A stretch of DNA of 64,000 nucleotides. It comes from Pyrus communis (taxonomy: Eukaryota > Streptophyta > Magnoliopsida > Rosales > Rosaceae). The notes below the pieces were generated by a model that was given only the letters and a program-made list of their open reading frames with translations, ran no database searches and was not told the DNA's origin. The DNA is taken from assembly GCF_963583255.1 (NCBI RefSeq), contig NC_084807.1, positions 13,601,072 through 13,665,071 on the forward strand, in the 5' to 3' direction. Shown here piece by piece: positions 12,275 through 22,626 of this stretch (the stretch's first letter is position 1; each line of letters starts with the position of its first letter). The translations under genes and the position numbers were made by a program.

Positions 12275-12292
12275 TGGCGCCGTTGCCGGGGA
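12275..12292 (+). other. F primer-binding site for tRNA-Asp
   Basis: TGGCGCCGTTGCCGGGGA, 18 nt, starts five bases after the LTR end. It is the exact complement of the tRNA-Asp(GUC) 3' end including CCA, the primer typical of Athila elements. Reverse transcription would begin here. Confidence 0.95.
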
Positions 12293-12483
12293 TTGGCAAA
12301 ATTGCTAATCCCTTGTCTTGAGTCTTGTTTAAATTGTTTAGTTTCTATTTTGTTTTAATTTTTTTGGCACCGTGTGTATGTGTTTTGTTTTTGTGCCGTG
12401 TGTGGCAACTTGTTTTCTTACTTGTGCCAAGTCTATTAAGTTGGTTATTTATCTTGTTTACTTTTGTGTGTAGGTGCTAGTTT

Positions 12484-15400
12484 ATGACCCGTAGCTCACA
12501 ACCTGTTCGTGAGCATATCTCCGACTTTGACGATGATTTCGAGAGAACTTTGAGAAGGAACAAGAAATTGCAAGAGTCTAATCCTCCTAGTCCCGAACCT
12601 GAAGTAGAAGAGGAAGCCCCAGATTGGGTTAAAGAAGAAATACCAACCATGGCCATGGACAATCGAACCATCAAAGAGCTTTCTGCCTCGGGTTTGGCCA
12701 ATGCAGCCCCTCTTTACATTCAATACCCCGAGGCTGCCCAAGGCAAGACTGATGAATTCGAGTTGAAGTCAAGCTTGTTGCACCACATTCCGAAATACCA
12801 TGGGCTTTCCATGGAAGATCCCAACAAGCATCTCAAGGAGTTCGAGGTTGTTTGTTCGAGCATGACACCCATAAATGTTGATGGGAACATTCTGATGATA
12901 AAGGCTTTTCCATTCTCTCTTGTGGAAAAGGCTAAGGATTGGCTTTATGAATTAGCACCCGGGACCGTTACTTCTTGGGAGAGCATGAAGAGAGCGTTCT
13001 TAGAGAAGTTCTTCCCTACTTCAAAAGTCATTCTCTTAAGGAAGAAAATTAGCGGAATCCAACAAAGTCAAGGAGAATCTTTTCCGGCATACTACGAGCG
13101 TTTTAAAGCCCTTGTTGCATCATGTCCTCAACATCAAATGAATGAGGAGCTTCTCCTTCAATACTTCTATGAGGGCCTCCTTCCCATTGAAAGGCAAATG
13201 CTCGACGCTTCGGCGGGAGGTGCATTGGTGGACAAAACACCTATGGCAGCCAAGACCCTAATTGCAAACCGTGCTCTAAATGCACAACAATATGAAGGTG
13301 TTGGGCAGAGAGACGCCCCACGGCCACATCATGTAAATGAGGTAAGTTCTATTTCCGAATTACAATCCCAAATGGCTAACCTTCAATCTATGTTGTCGCA
13401 GTTTGTGGAGGGCCCCAAAGCGCAAGGAGCTACAATCTGTGGTGTATGCTCCATTCAAGGGCATCCATCCGAGACATGCCCTCAATTAATTGAGAACGGA
13501 GGGTGGGAATCTGCCAATGCCATGGGCTATGGGAATCAAAACCAACCAAGGAACGATCCATATTCTAACACATATAATCCAGGTTGGAGAGATCACCCAA
13601 ATTTCAGATGGAGAGATGCACAACAACCTGCCCAACAAAGTGGATTCCGACAACCTCCGGGTTTCTTTCCAAGGCCAATGGCACCACAACCACCTCCTCA
13701 AGCACAATCATCCCAAACCAACTCAGGTACGTCAATGAATGATGATAAAACATATCAATTATTAACCACAATGGCGCAGGGAATGCAAAACCAAGCAAAG
13801 GAGGTGAATGAACTAAAGAAACAAATGGGACAAATGGCCGAATTTTTGGGACAATTTCGTGAGAATGGTAAGTTACCAAGCACTACGGAGGTCAATCCAA
13901 AGGGTGGCTTCGAATCTGCAAAAGCTATCACCCTAAGAAGTGGAAAAGAAGCGGGAAGCAAAGCACATGAATCTGCCCAAAACAAGGAAGATGAGAAATC
14001 CGACCCCACGGCGAGTGTAGCACCACCCAAGCCGCAACCATCTAAACCTTCCCATCCGTCCATCTCAGGTAATGTTGTCCCAAATGTTGTGATTTCGAAC
14101 ACTAATCTGCCCAATGTTCCTTTCCCTCGCAGATTTGCACAATCAAAGAAGGAAGAAGCCGAGAAGGACATTCTAGAGACCTTTCGGAAAGTTCAAGTCA
14201 ATATTCCGCTCCTAGATGCCATAAAGCAAGTGCCCAAATACGCTAAGTTCTTGAAGGAATTATGCACTACAAGGAAGAGGGCGTCACATAAAGAGGTAGT
14301 AAGGGTAAGTGAGAACGTTTCCGCTGTTTTACAAAGAAAGTTACCACCAAAGTGCAAAGATCCAGGTAGCTTTACAATCCCTTGTATTATTGGTCAAACT
14401 AAGTTCGAACATGCTATGTTAGACTTAGGAGCTTCAATTAACGTCATGCCATACTCTATTTATGCTTCAATGAACCTTGGTGAATTGAAAAATGATGGTG
14501 TGATTATTCAGTTGGCCGATAGATCTAATGCCTATCCAAAGGGCGTATTGGAAGATGTCTTAGTGCAGGTGAATGATTTGATCTTTCCGGCGGATTTCTA
14601 TGTCCTTGAAATGGAGGAAACCACCCATGCTCCATCCTTGCCGATTCTTCTTGGGAGGCCATTCATGAAGACGGCCCGAACTAAGATAGACGTGTTTAAA
14701 GGCACTTTAACAATGGAATTCGATGGGGAAGTGATTGATTTTAATATTTCTGAAACTATGAGATATCCCGTTGATGACCATTCTTGTTTTTCCATTGATG
14801 TTATCGATTCTTTGGCGCAGGTATACCTTGAAGAATTGAACGAGGACGCCCTGGAAACAACCATCACTAAGGCCATAGAGCGCAAAAATGAAGGATTTTG
14901 GTCAATGCAAGGCCATGGCAAGGAGGAGGAATTCTTTGCCATGGGTTCTAGTGAAGAAATAATTGAGGTTGTGGCAGCCCTTGAGTCATTGCCACAACAA
15001 TATGGTAAGGTTCCACTCTCACTTTCAAATTCAGTTTCCACTAAGATGCTACCTTCTGTTGTTCAGGCACCATCGCTTGAACTTAAGCCGTTGCCAGACC
15101 ATTTGAAGTATGTGTTTTTGGGAGAAGGCGAAACATTGCCCGTCATCATTTCATCAAGTCTCACGGCAATGGAGGAGGAGAAGCTTGTGAGGGTGCTGCG
15201 AGAGCACAAAACGGCCATAGGGTGGACTTTGGCCGACAGTAAAGGAATAAGCCCTACCACATGCATGCACCGTATACTTCTTGAGGAGGGGACTAAGCCA
15301 TCCCGAGAGGCTCAACGCCGTCTCAACCCTCCGATGATGGAAGTGGTGAAGAAGGAAATAATCAAGCTTTTGGATTGCGGAGTGATCTACCCTATCTCCG

Positions 15401-17985
15401 ATAGCCGTTGGGTCTCTCCAGTTCAAGTCGTTCCCAAGAAGTCCGGAGTAACTGTTATCAAGAATGATGAGAATGAGCTCGTGCCTACACGCATTCAGAC
15501 TGGATGGCGGGTATGTATCGATTACCGAAAGCTAAATGCCATGACTAGGAAAGATCACTTTCCTTTGCCATTCATCGACCAGATGCTCGAAAGGTTAGCC
15601 GGTCATGCTTTTTACTGTTTTCTTGATGGATACTCTGGATATAACCAAATTGTGATAGCCCCGGATGATCAAGAGAAGACCACATTCACATGTCCCTTTG
15701 GAACATTTGCTTATCGTCGCATGCCATTTGGCTTATGCAACGCACCGGCCACTTTCCAAAGGTGTATGGTAAGTATATTTTCCGATTTTGTTGAAAAGAT
15801 CATTGAGGTTTTCATGGATGATTTCAGTGTATTTGGGAGTTCATTTGATAATTGCTTGGATAATCTGACCTTAATTTTGAAACGATGTGTTGAAACTAAC
15901 CTTGTCTTGAATTGGGAGAAATGTCATTTTATGGTGAAACAAGGTATAGTTTTAGGACATATTGTTTCAGAAAAAGGAATTGAAGTAGATAAATCAAAAA
16001 TAGACCTTGTACGTCACTTACCCTCTCCTACTTCGGTTAGAGAGGTACGTTCGTTTCTTGGCCATGCAGGGTTCTATAGGCGTTTTATCAAGGACTTCTC
16101 CAAGATGTCCAACCCTCTTTGCCGATTGCTTCAAAAAGATGTGCCATTCAAGTTTGATGAAGAGTGTAATTCGGCATTTAACCAACTCAAGGAGAAGCTA
16201 GTCTCGGCCCCCATTATTGTACCTCCAGATTGGAGCCTTCCGTTCGAGCTCATGTGCGATGCATCCGACTATGCATTAGGAGCTGTTCTAGGACAAAGAA
16301 GAGACAAGCGGCCGCATGTCATATACTATGCATCTCGAACTCTCAATGATGCCCAATTGAACTACTCCACGACGGAAAAAGAACTTCTAGCTGTGGGTTT
16401 TGCTTTAGATAAATTCCGTTCATATTTAATTGGTACTAAAGTAATCGTTTATTCTGATCATGCAGCTTTGAGGTACTTGCTCACGAAAAAGGAAGCAAAG
16501 CCGAGGCTTATCCGTTGGATTCTTCTTCTTCAAGAATTTGATATTGAAATCCGGGATAAGAAAGGAAGCGAGAATGTAGTGGCTGACCATTTAAGCCGAA
16601 TGGTCCACGAGGAGCATGAACATGCCGTACCTATCCCTGAAACTTTCCCCGATGAGCAGCTGCTATCCATTGAGGTAAGTGAACCATGGTATGCAGATTT
16701 AGTGAATTACTTGGTGGCTAAACAATTTCCAAATGAACTAAATAAGCACCAACGTGATAAGCTTAAAAATGATGCACGTTTCTATGTTTGGGATGACCCT
16801 TATTTGTGGAAGTATTGCTCAGATCAAATTGTACGTAGATGTGTGCATGATTCTGAATTTCACTCAATTCTAAGCTTTTGTCACACATATGCATGTGGTG
16901 GTCATTTTGGCACACAACGCACTGCCCTCAAGGTTCTAGAGTGTGGTTTTTATTGGCCAACTATATTTAAGGATGCTAGAACCTTTTGTATGTCTTGTGA
17001 TCGTTGCCAACGAATGGGTAACATAGGTACCAAGGACCAAATGCCGCAAACCCCTGTCTTTAATGTTGAAATTTTTGATGTTTGGGGCATTGATTTCATG
17101 GGCCCTTTCCCTCCATCTTATGGTTTCACTTATATCTTGCTAGCCGTTGATTATGTTTCTAAATGGGTGGAAGCAAAAGCCACCCGTACTAACGATTCTA
17201 AGGTGGTTGCAGATTTCGTGAAAACTAACATTTTTGCTAGGTTTGGAGTGCCGAGGGTAATCATAAGTGATGGAGGGTCTCACTTTTGCAATCGGACCAT
17301 TGAGGCGTTGCTAAGAAAGTACCATGTCAACCATAAGGTCTCCACACCTTACCATCCTCAAACAAATGGCCAAGCCGAGGTGTCTAACCGAGAAATCAAA
17401 CAAATTTTGGAGAAGACCGTTGGACCAACGAGGAGGGATTGGAGCTTACGTTTAGATGATGCACTGTGGGCATATCGTACGGCATACAAAACACCCATTG
17501 GGATGTCACCTTTTCAGCTCGTCTATGGTAAGCCATGTCATTTGCCCGTAGAGTTAGAACACAAGGCACATTGGGCCGTGAAGACTTTCAATATGGACAT
17601 AGATGCAGCGGGAGTTCATAGGAAGCTCCAATTGAATGAACTTGAGGAGATTCGGAATGAAGCCTATGAGAATGCCCGGGTGTACAAAGCCAAGACCAAA
17701 GCATTCCATGATAAAATGATTCGAACCAAGACCTTCACAGTTGGGCAGAAAGTGTTACTTTTCAACTCTCGCCTACGTTTGTTTCCTGGTAAGTTGCGTT
17801 CTAAATGGATTGGCCCGTTTGTTGTTACTAACGTTTTACCTTATGGTGCAGTACAAATCAAAAGTTCAAGGACGCAGCAAGAATTCAAAGTGAATGGGCA
17901 TCGATTGAAGCCCTATTACGAGACGTTTGAGGAGCATGTCGTGGAGGAGGTACCCCTCCATGCCGTGGAACCTAGTCAAGCTTAA
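12484..17985 (+). CDS. gag-pol: F gag-pol polyprotein, intact (1833 aa)
   Basis: Encodes the capsid and enzymes that copy and integrate the element. Domains in order: Gag core about residues 76-230; CCHC zinc knuckle 319-332 (CX2CX4HX4C); variable Gln/Pro linker; aspartic protease with DLGAS, Asp647; RT with FMDD (Asp1112/Asp1113); RNase H with CDASDYALG (Asp1259); integrase with an HH-CC zinc finger (His1467, His1474, Cys1502, Cys1505) and a DDE triad Asp1537-Asp1596-Glu1632 (35-residue D-E spacing); C-terminal SH3-like tail. One frame with no stop or shift. The ATG follows a T/G-rich leader 191 nt after the PBS and matches the MTRSS start in B. Against B, RNase H has ELLAVG where B has ELLAVV. 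No env-like frame follows. Fusion of gag and pol in one frame is normal in this lineage. Confidence 0.95.
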   Translation: MTRSSQPVREHISDFDDDFERTLRRNKKLQESNPPSPEPEVEEEAPDWVKEEIPTMAMDNRTIKELSASGLANAAPLYIQYPEAAQGKTDEFELKSSLLHHIPKYHGLSMEDPNKHLKEFEVVCSSMTPINVDGNILMIKAFPFSLVEKAKDWLYELAPGTVTSWESMKRAFLEKFFPTSKVILLRKKISGIQQSQGESFPAYYERFKALVASCPQHQMNEELLLQYFYEGLLPIERQMLDASAGGALVDKTPMAAKTLIANRALNAQQYEGVGQRDAPRPHHVNEVSSISELQSQMANLQSMLSQFVEGPKAQGATICGVCSIQGHPSETCPQLIENGGWESANAMGYGNQNQPRNDPYSNTYNPGWRDHPNFRWRDAQQPAQQSGFRQPPGFFPRPMAPQPPPQAQSSQTNSGTSMNDDKTYQLLTTMAQGMQNQAKEVNELKKQMGQMAEFLGQFRENGKLPSTTEVNPKGGFESAKAITLRSGKEAGSKAHESAQNKEDEKSDPTASVAPPKPQPSKPSHPSISGNVVPNVVISNTNLPNVPFPRRFAQSKKEEAEKDILETFRKVQVNIPLLDAIKQVPKYAKFLKELCTTRKRASHKEVVRVSENVSAVLQRKLPPKCKDPGSFTIPCIIGQTKFEHAMLDLGASINVMPYSIYASMNLGELKNDGVIIQLADRSNAYPKGVLEDVLVQVNDLIFPADFYVLEMEETTHAPSLPILLGRPFMKTARTKIDVFKGTLTMEFDGEVIDFNISETMRYPVDDHSCFSIDVIDSLAQVYLEELNEDALETTITKAIERKNEGFWSMQGHGKEEEFFAMGSSEEIIEVVAALESLPQQYGKVPLSLSNSVSTKMLPSVVQAPSLELKPLPDHLKYVFLGEGETLPVIISSSLTAMEEEKLVRVLREHKTAIGWTLADSKGISPTTCMHRILLEEGTKPSREAQRRLNPPMMEVVKKEIIKLLDCGVIYPISDSRWVSPVQVVPKKSGVTVIKNDENELVPTRIQTGWRVCIDYRKLNAMTRKDHFPLPFIDQMLERLAGHAFYCFLDGYSGYNQIVIAPDDQEKTTFTCPFGTFAYRRMPFGLCNAPATFQRCMVSIFSDFVEKIIEVFMDDFSVFGSSFDNCLDNLTLILKRCVETNLVLNWEKCHFMVKQGIVLGHIVSEKGIEVDKSKIDLVRHLPSPTSVREVRSFLGHAGFYRRFIKDFSKMSNPLCRLLQKDVPFKFDEECNSAFNQLKEKLVSAPIIVPPDWSLPFELMCDASDYALGAVLGQRRDKRPHVIYYASRTLNDAQLNYSTTEKELLAVGFALDKFRSYLIGTKVIVYSDHAALRYLLTKKEAKPRLIRWILLLQEFDIEIRDKKGSENVVADHLSRMVHEEHEHAVPIPETFPDEQLLSIEVSEPWYADLVNYLVAKQFPNELNKHQRDKLKNDARFYVWDDPYLWKYCSDQIVRRCVHDSEFHSILSFCHTYACGGHFGTQRTALKVLECGFYWPTIFKDARTFCMSCDRCQRMGNIGTKDQMPQTPVFNVEIFDVWGIDFMGPFPPSYGFTYILLAVDYVSKWVEAKATRTNDSKVVADFVKTNIFARFGVPRVIISDGGSHFCNRTIEALLRKYHVNHKVSTPYHPQTNGQAEVSNREIKQILEKTVGPTRRDWSLRLDDALWAYRTAYKTPIGMSPFQLVYGKPCHLPVELEHKAHWAVKTFNMDIDAAGVHRKLQLNELEEIRNEAYENARVYKAKTKAFHDKMIRTKTFTVGQKVLLFNSRLRLFPGKLRSKWIGPFVVTNVLPYGAVQIKSSRTQQEFKVNGHRLKPYYETFEEHVVEEVPLHAVEPSQA

Positions 17986-18081
17986 ACGGAGGTACCGTCC
18001 GGCTGCAAGACGTAAAAGAAAGCGCTACTTGGGAGGCAACCCATGCATTCAACAAAGGAAGACTTAGAAAGCACTCCAATT
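17986..18081 (+). other. Conserved post-pol spacer with TGGGAGGCAACCCA palindrome
   Basis: After the TAA, F and B share a non-coding stretch. It includes TGGGAGGCAACCCATGCA at 18030-18047 (57974-57991 in B), where TGGG and CCCA can pair around AGGCAA. F and B diverge shortly after it. Function unknown. Confidence 0.6.
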
Positions 18082-18465
18082 CCAGGAAACAAACGTAGGC
18101 GAGAGTTGAAAAGTAACACTTTCTGCCCAACTGTGAAGGTCTTGGTTCAAATCATTTTATCATGGAATGCTTTGGTCTTGGCTTTGTACACCCGGGCATT
18201 CTCATAGGCTTCATTCCGAATCTCCTCAAGTTCATTCAATTGGAGCTTCCTATGAACTCCCGCTGCATCTATGTCCATGTTGAAAGTCTTCACGGCCCAA
18301 TGTGCCTTGTATTCTAACTCTACGGGCAAATGACATGGCTTACCATAGACGAGCCGAAAAGGTGACATCCCAATGGGTGTTTTGTATGCCGTACGATATG
18401 CCCACAGTGCATCATCTAAACGTAAGCTCCAATCCCTCCTTGTTGGTCCAACGGTCTTCTCCAAA
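18082..18465 (-). pseudogene. Inverted fragment of pol (integrase C-terminal part)
   Basis: These 384 bp are an inverted copy of the 17406-17789 segment of pol, giving a 105-residue minus-strand frame with the integrase stretch after the DDE glutamate. It is not a simple fold-back of F's own pol. At several sites it carries B-type bases (for example GGCTCG coding Arg where F has CAGCTCG coding Gln, and AACAAGGAGG where F has AACGAGGAGG), so it came from a sister copy. The junction at 18462-18465 shares CAAA with the next segment. Not a functional gene. Confidence 0.85.
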
Positions 18466-18672
18466 TTTTTATGTGATTTTCGGAGTTATAAAACAAAACA
18501 CGCTAAAACAGTTTAAAAACACCTTAAAAATATTGAAAACAACAAGGAACAACACTTGAAGTTATGGGTGATAAAATTCAACGAATTTGCATCAACATAC
18601 TTAGTTACCCCCCCACACTTAAATCAAACATTGTCCTCAATGTTTTAAGCATAGATTCACACAAAGCATAAG
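18462..18672 (-). repeat. Left arm of 211-bp inverted repeat in F
   Basis: Matches the right arm 20622-20832 in reverse complement, with one mismatch seen. In sister elements this sequence occurs once in this position, on the PPT side of the antisense gene. It contains the reversed PPT-like motif (ACCCCCCCACACTTAA near 18607-18623). Confidence 0.85.
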
Positions 18673-19500
18673 TAAATACACAAAAAGCACTTAAACATAC
18701 TAAACATGGCATAATGTAATTAACAAAGAGAAGAGTTTAGAGACGCAAATCTGGTTATAGAGTGTAAATTCCATCTTCTCTTTGTTGATTGCATTGAGGC
18801 TTGATCTTGATGATTCCACATGCTTACTCTTGAACTGGTTTCTGCCCATCGTTGATTTTCCTTTGTGCTACTTCTTGAACTGGGCAGCAGGATGGTTCTT
18901 TTGGTCTCCCCCGAAGGTCTGAGCTTATCCCTTTTATCTGTTTCTTTGTTCAATCTGTGCAGGAGTGGTCCCTTCTCTGGAAGTGTATCAACCGTTGAAG
19001 ATGACTACTCGAGAGCAACGCTAGGTAAGCAATCAGGAATAGATTCCAGGCAGTTGGCTCCAGATCGGAAGACTGACTCCAAGTGCCGGCTGATTGCTTC
19101 TTTCACTTTGCCATACGAGTAAGAACAAGGACAAAGAAAAGGACAGGGAAAGAGCATGATATGAGATACTTTTGCTTTTGACCTTGATGATATGAGATAC
19201 CTTTGCTTTTGAAGAAGCGGTGAATGAATCAGCGTATTTCAATCCGCCGTTTCCTCCTGGGTCATCTGTACTCCAGGCATCTGGTATCATCTTTGGGGAA
19301 GAAGAAAGAATTGAGTATTTCGAAAGGCTTTGCTGGGAGTGCTCCCTCAGAGGTGAGGAAGAGTTGGGCATTTTCTTCAGGTTTTACTTTGCCAAAAACA
19401 AAATGAAGGTCGACATATATAGAGATAATAGCAAGTAGTGGTACTTTTTACCCTTGTCGACAAACGTTTTGATCCCGCAAATCCGTCTTTTTGAAATAGT
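18673..19500 (+). mobile_element. F: inverted non-coding module upstream of the EAR/coiled-coil gene
   Basis: Equivalent to 26370-27290 in E and 42370-43305 in C, but inverted relative to the F gag-pol. A block of about 100 bp present in the other copies between CAATCT and GCAG is missing at about 18955. The remainder holds repeated GATATGAGATAC stretches and TATATATAGAG at about 19417. No convincing gene. Confidence 0.7.
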
Positions 19501-19918
19501 GGCGCCTCTTCGATCTTTGAATACGCCTCTTCGATTTCTGAGCAGGCGCCCCTTCGATTTTTGAACGACGCCCCTTCGCTTTCTGAAAGACACGTGGTAG
19601 TGCAGATGCGGCTCCTTTTTACAAAGCTGCACGCGTTTTCTGAAAAGCAGAGAAAGCGTCGCCGAACTTTGCGCTTGTCGGCTAAAGAGGTGTAGTTGCG
19701 ATGATGGCCTCCACGTGCGTCTTCTGAAAAGCCGAGAAAGCAACGCCTAAATTACGCCGGAAATTCCGGCTTCTTGAATCGGTGGACGCGTCGCCTTGGC
19801 TTTTTATAGAGCTATCGATCACCACAACAAACACACTCTGAAGACTTCCCATTCTTGAAAATCGACTCCGACCCTTTGAAATTTAACTCCATCCCTTCTC
19901 TTTGAACACTTTTGAAAA
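19501..19918 (+). promoter_or_regulatory. Promoter region of the F EAR/coiled-coil gene
   Basis: Contains roughly 24-bp tandem units of the form CGCCyCTTCGATTTCTGA (19502-19590), G-box hexamers CACGTG at 19591-19596 and 19712-19717, and a TATA box TTTTTATAGAG at 19801-19811, about 110 bp before the ATG. The same layout precedes the gene in E, C and D. This supports a separate promoter for the gene; regulators are not known. Confidence 0.6.
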
Positions 19919-20608
19919 ATGGCAAACTCATCGAACCTTAGCTTGGAATTGAGCCTTAGCAGTGATACGGGCGCGCCGCGTCAAGGTAACGTATGGCGCC
20001 CTTCTTTCTTTTCTTCTAACGGTCCTCTCACAGGTGAAGACTCCGTGATGCAGGACGCCACAACAGCTACAATAGTAGCTAAGAACCTCCTCACTCCAAA
20101 AGATAGTAGACTGCTGTCAGGACGGTCCGATGAGTTGGCCGTTCAAGAGTCCCTCGCACTTAGTGTTCAGTGTGCGAGCTCTGTGTCCAATATGGGCCAA
20201 CGCCTGCTTGCCCGCTCCCGTCAGGTGGAATCATTGATGGCTGAGGTGGAAAGTCTCAAGCAAGAGATCAAGCAGCTGAAGTATGAGAATAGAAGTTTGC
20301 ATGTGCTTGCAAACAAATATTCGACGGGCATGAAGAGGAAGCTTGATGAGCTGCAAGAATCCAATGTTCGAATGCAAAGTGACCGTCAAAGTGACCGTCA
20401 AAGGCTTTCGGCTTACTTCCAGAGGCACATTTTTCCTGGCTCGTCCAGCGTTTGGCCAAGTATTGGGGCCTGGAATGCTCCCGCTCCGATGCCTTCCGCT
20501 CCGATGCCTTCCGCTCCGACGCCTTCCGCTCCGATGCCTTCCGCTCCGATGCCTTCCCCTCCGAGAGTTTTTCCCAGTAGTGGGGCTTCAAGTAAACGCC
20601 CTTTGTGA
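19919..20608 (+). CDS. EAR-motif coiled-coil accessory protein, F copy (229 aa)
   Basis: Unrecognised accessory protein found in all five internal regions here. Layout: MANSSN start; LSLELSL at residues 7-13, which fits the LxLxL EAR form used by plant repressors to bind TOPLESS-type corepressors; a conserved Ser/Thr-rich central part; a coiled coil at about 95-148 (AEVESLKQEIKQLKYENRSL); a basic MKRKLDE stretch; and a Pro-rich tail built from APMPS/APTPS pentapeptides, which varies in length between copies. In F a 12-nt duplication adds an extra SDRQ. Uniquely in F the gene is in the same direction as gag-pol, because the module is inverted. Extra ORFs in the 3' region, often antisense, are known from plant Ty3/gypsy elements such as Grande. 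A repressor or nuclear role is inference. Confidence 0.8.
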   Translation: MANSSNLSLELSLSSDTGAPRQGNVWRPSFFSSNGPLTGEDSVMQDATTATIVAKNLLTPKDSRLLSGRSDELAVQESLALSVQCASSVSNMGQRLLARSRQVESLMAEVESLKQEIKQLKYENRSLHVLANKYSTGMKRKLDELQESNVRMQSDRQSDRQRLSAYFQRHIFPGSSSVWPSIGAWNAPAPMPSAPMPSAPTPSAPMPSAPMPSPPRVFPSSGASSKRPL

Positions 20609-20621
20609 AGGCTCCATCTTT

Positions 20622-20832
20622 CTTATGCTTTGTGTGAATCTATGCTTAAAACATTGAGGACAATGTTTGATTTAAGTGTGGGGGGGTAACTAAGTATGTT
20701 GATGCAAATTCGTTGAATTTTATCACCCATAACTTCAAGTGTTGTTCCTTGTTGTTTTAAATATTTTTAAGGTGTTTTTAAACTGTTTTAGCGTGTTTTG
20801 TTTTATAACTCCGAAAATCACATAAAAATTTG
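20622..20832 (+). repeat. Right arm of 211-bp inverted repeat in F
   Basis: Forward copy of the module inverted at 18462-18672. It includes CATTGAGGACAATG followed by TTTAAGTGTGGGGGGG, a PPT-like motif. It joins the antisense-gene 3' flank (GGCTCCATCTTTCT) directly at about 20622, so about 1.95 kb separates the two arms. Confidence 0.85.
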
Positions 20833-22393
20833 AAAAACTTTTTTTTGAAAAGCCTAAAAAGAGTGTTTTGAGTTGTTTTTGTGTCTTAGGGTACCTTCCA
20901 ACACAATGATAAGGATTTGGTTTGTAATTGCATGACTGTTAAAGAGAGTTATTAACATGGAGAAAAGTTTGATTTACTCTTGGTATATGCTTGGTTATGG
21001 TTATAATGTATGACTTCACATGCAATCATAAAAGAAAAATTCGTTTTTGTAACATGCTTGAAGGAAGGAACTCAAATAAACGCTACAACCCTGAGAGACT
21101 TGAGCCTATAACGTTCTTTGGAGAGTATAATCTGTGATTTCTTGTTTTCTAAAGTCATTGCATGATCTCATTATTCTTTGCTTGGTTACTACTTAGAAGG
21201 CGTTTCATCATATAGTTCCAAATGCTAGAACTTATATCCGTTTCATTCAAAGCATGACATTGAATTGCATAATATATATCAAGATGAAGTTGTGTAGTTG
21301 CCACCAGAACCAAATAGCCTTACTACCCATATTTCGTATATATTAGTTTTAACCCCATTGAGCCTCGTTTAGCCTATTTTCTTTGCTAACCACATCACCC
21401 CTTACCTAGCCTAGAGTAGGACTTTCCTATACCCTTGTTCTTGAAGTATAGGGAGCATGACTTAAATGAATTCCTTTTGATTAATATGTTGCAGAAAATA
21501 AGTGTGGGGGAAGGGATTTTTGTGTGTATGTATGTGCCTAAGTCTTAAAGGAGGCACGGGAAAAAGAAAAAAAAAAAAAAAAAAAAATGTGAGAAAAAGA
21601 AGAAGAAAAGAAAGAAAAAGAGTGAAAATAAGTGAGAATGGACTCACAAGTGTGATTGTTGAAGAAAGGGCCCAAAAAGTTTGAATATGGCCCTATGTTT
21701 TGTGTGACTTCCCCTTGGGTGTTCAAAGTTGACTTCTGCGTTCTAAAGGGAATTCTAAGTGACTAATTCAATACTTCGCTTCCTATTACTTTAAGAACCT
21801 TTGTTTTACTTTACCTTTCTTTGTTAAACCATTACCCTTAGCCCCGTTACAACCCTCAACTTCTATCTTGATGTTATGTGTTCAATTTGTGGAGTTTGAA
21901 TTTGGTATGAGCTTATGGTGTCCCTGGTTCTCACATCTAATTAGTAGCATTCCTTTCATGAGATCATATTCATATACATTCCAGAAAATGCTTTCTTTGA
22001 TATAACATATGTGAGTGTTAGAATTCATATTTACATCAATCTTCTCACATATAACTAGTGTAGGGTGTGTAGTCAGAAAATCTGTGTAAAAAACGAGTGC
22101 ATATCTTGTAAGGATTTGAGCAAATTCTCTAAGGCATGTTACTACATTCAAATCATGGTTTTAAATGCTTAATTGTGAACTAGTATGTGGTTACTATGAT
22201 TAAGAATGTACTCAAGTGTGAAGATGGCTAAAATCTGTGGGAATAATGAATTTTAACTTGTCATGTGCTTTGGAAATCCCTGGGACGTTTGTTGGAAGGT
22301 TTAGGTTGTGTTTTACGTGTTTAGTGTCGTTTTGTTTATTTGTTTTTATTCTGTTTTGCTCGAGGACTAGCAAAAGCTAAGTGTGGGGGTATT
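20833..22393 (+). mobile_element. F: non-coding 3' internal region and PPT
   Basis: Forward-strand equivalent of 52980-54556 in D. It holds an A-rich tract at 21568-21588, a GTGTGGGGGAAGG motif near 21502, and the terminal PPT CTAAGTGTGGGGGTATT (22377-22393) directly before the 3' LTR. No coding frame of note. Confidence 0.85.
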
Positions 22394-22626
22394 TGATAGG
22401 AGCATATTCATGGGACTTAAATGGCTTGTTCTCGTGCATTTACGTTATGTTTCTCTCGTTATTTTAGTCCTTTATGCTTCTTTTGTGTGTTTTCAGGTTC
22501 TAAGGGCCTAGGGAGCAAGAAAGTGCATTTTGAGGCCATTTGGAGCATTTTTGGGCATGGATTGGATAGCTTATCCATGGAGCCAAGAGGATGGACGAAT
22601 TTGAAGGCCTTGTATGCACTTGAAGA
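22394..22626 (+). mobile_element. F: first 233 bp of the 3' LTR
   Basis: Starts TGATAGGAGC after the PPT and matches 9519-9751 of the F 5' LTR, with GGGACTT in place of GCGACTT as the one difference noticed. It stops at GAAGA where E is inserted; the continuation (CACAAAACAATGG in other copies) is outside the window. Confidence 0.9.

Larger units (their letters stand above)
9519..22626 (+). mobile_element. Element F: autonomous Athila-type retrotransposon, visible part
   Basis: Order: chimeric 5' LTR, PBS, intact gag-pol, inverted pol fragment, inverted antisense-gene module, non-coding 3' region, PPT and the first 233 bp of the 3' LTR. The 3' LTR is then broken by element E with GAAGA (22622-22626) as the left target copy; the remainder lies past the right end of the window. 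It sits in G, with ATTAC as its likely left target duplication. F is the only element in the window with an uninterrupted gag-pol. Confidence 0.82.

Noticed and set aside
18464..20621. A separate minus-strand element inserted in F
   Set aside because: No LTR, PBS or target duplication at either side; flanking inverted arms and microhomology fit rearrangement better.
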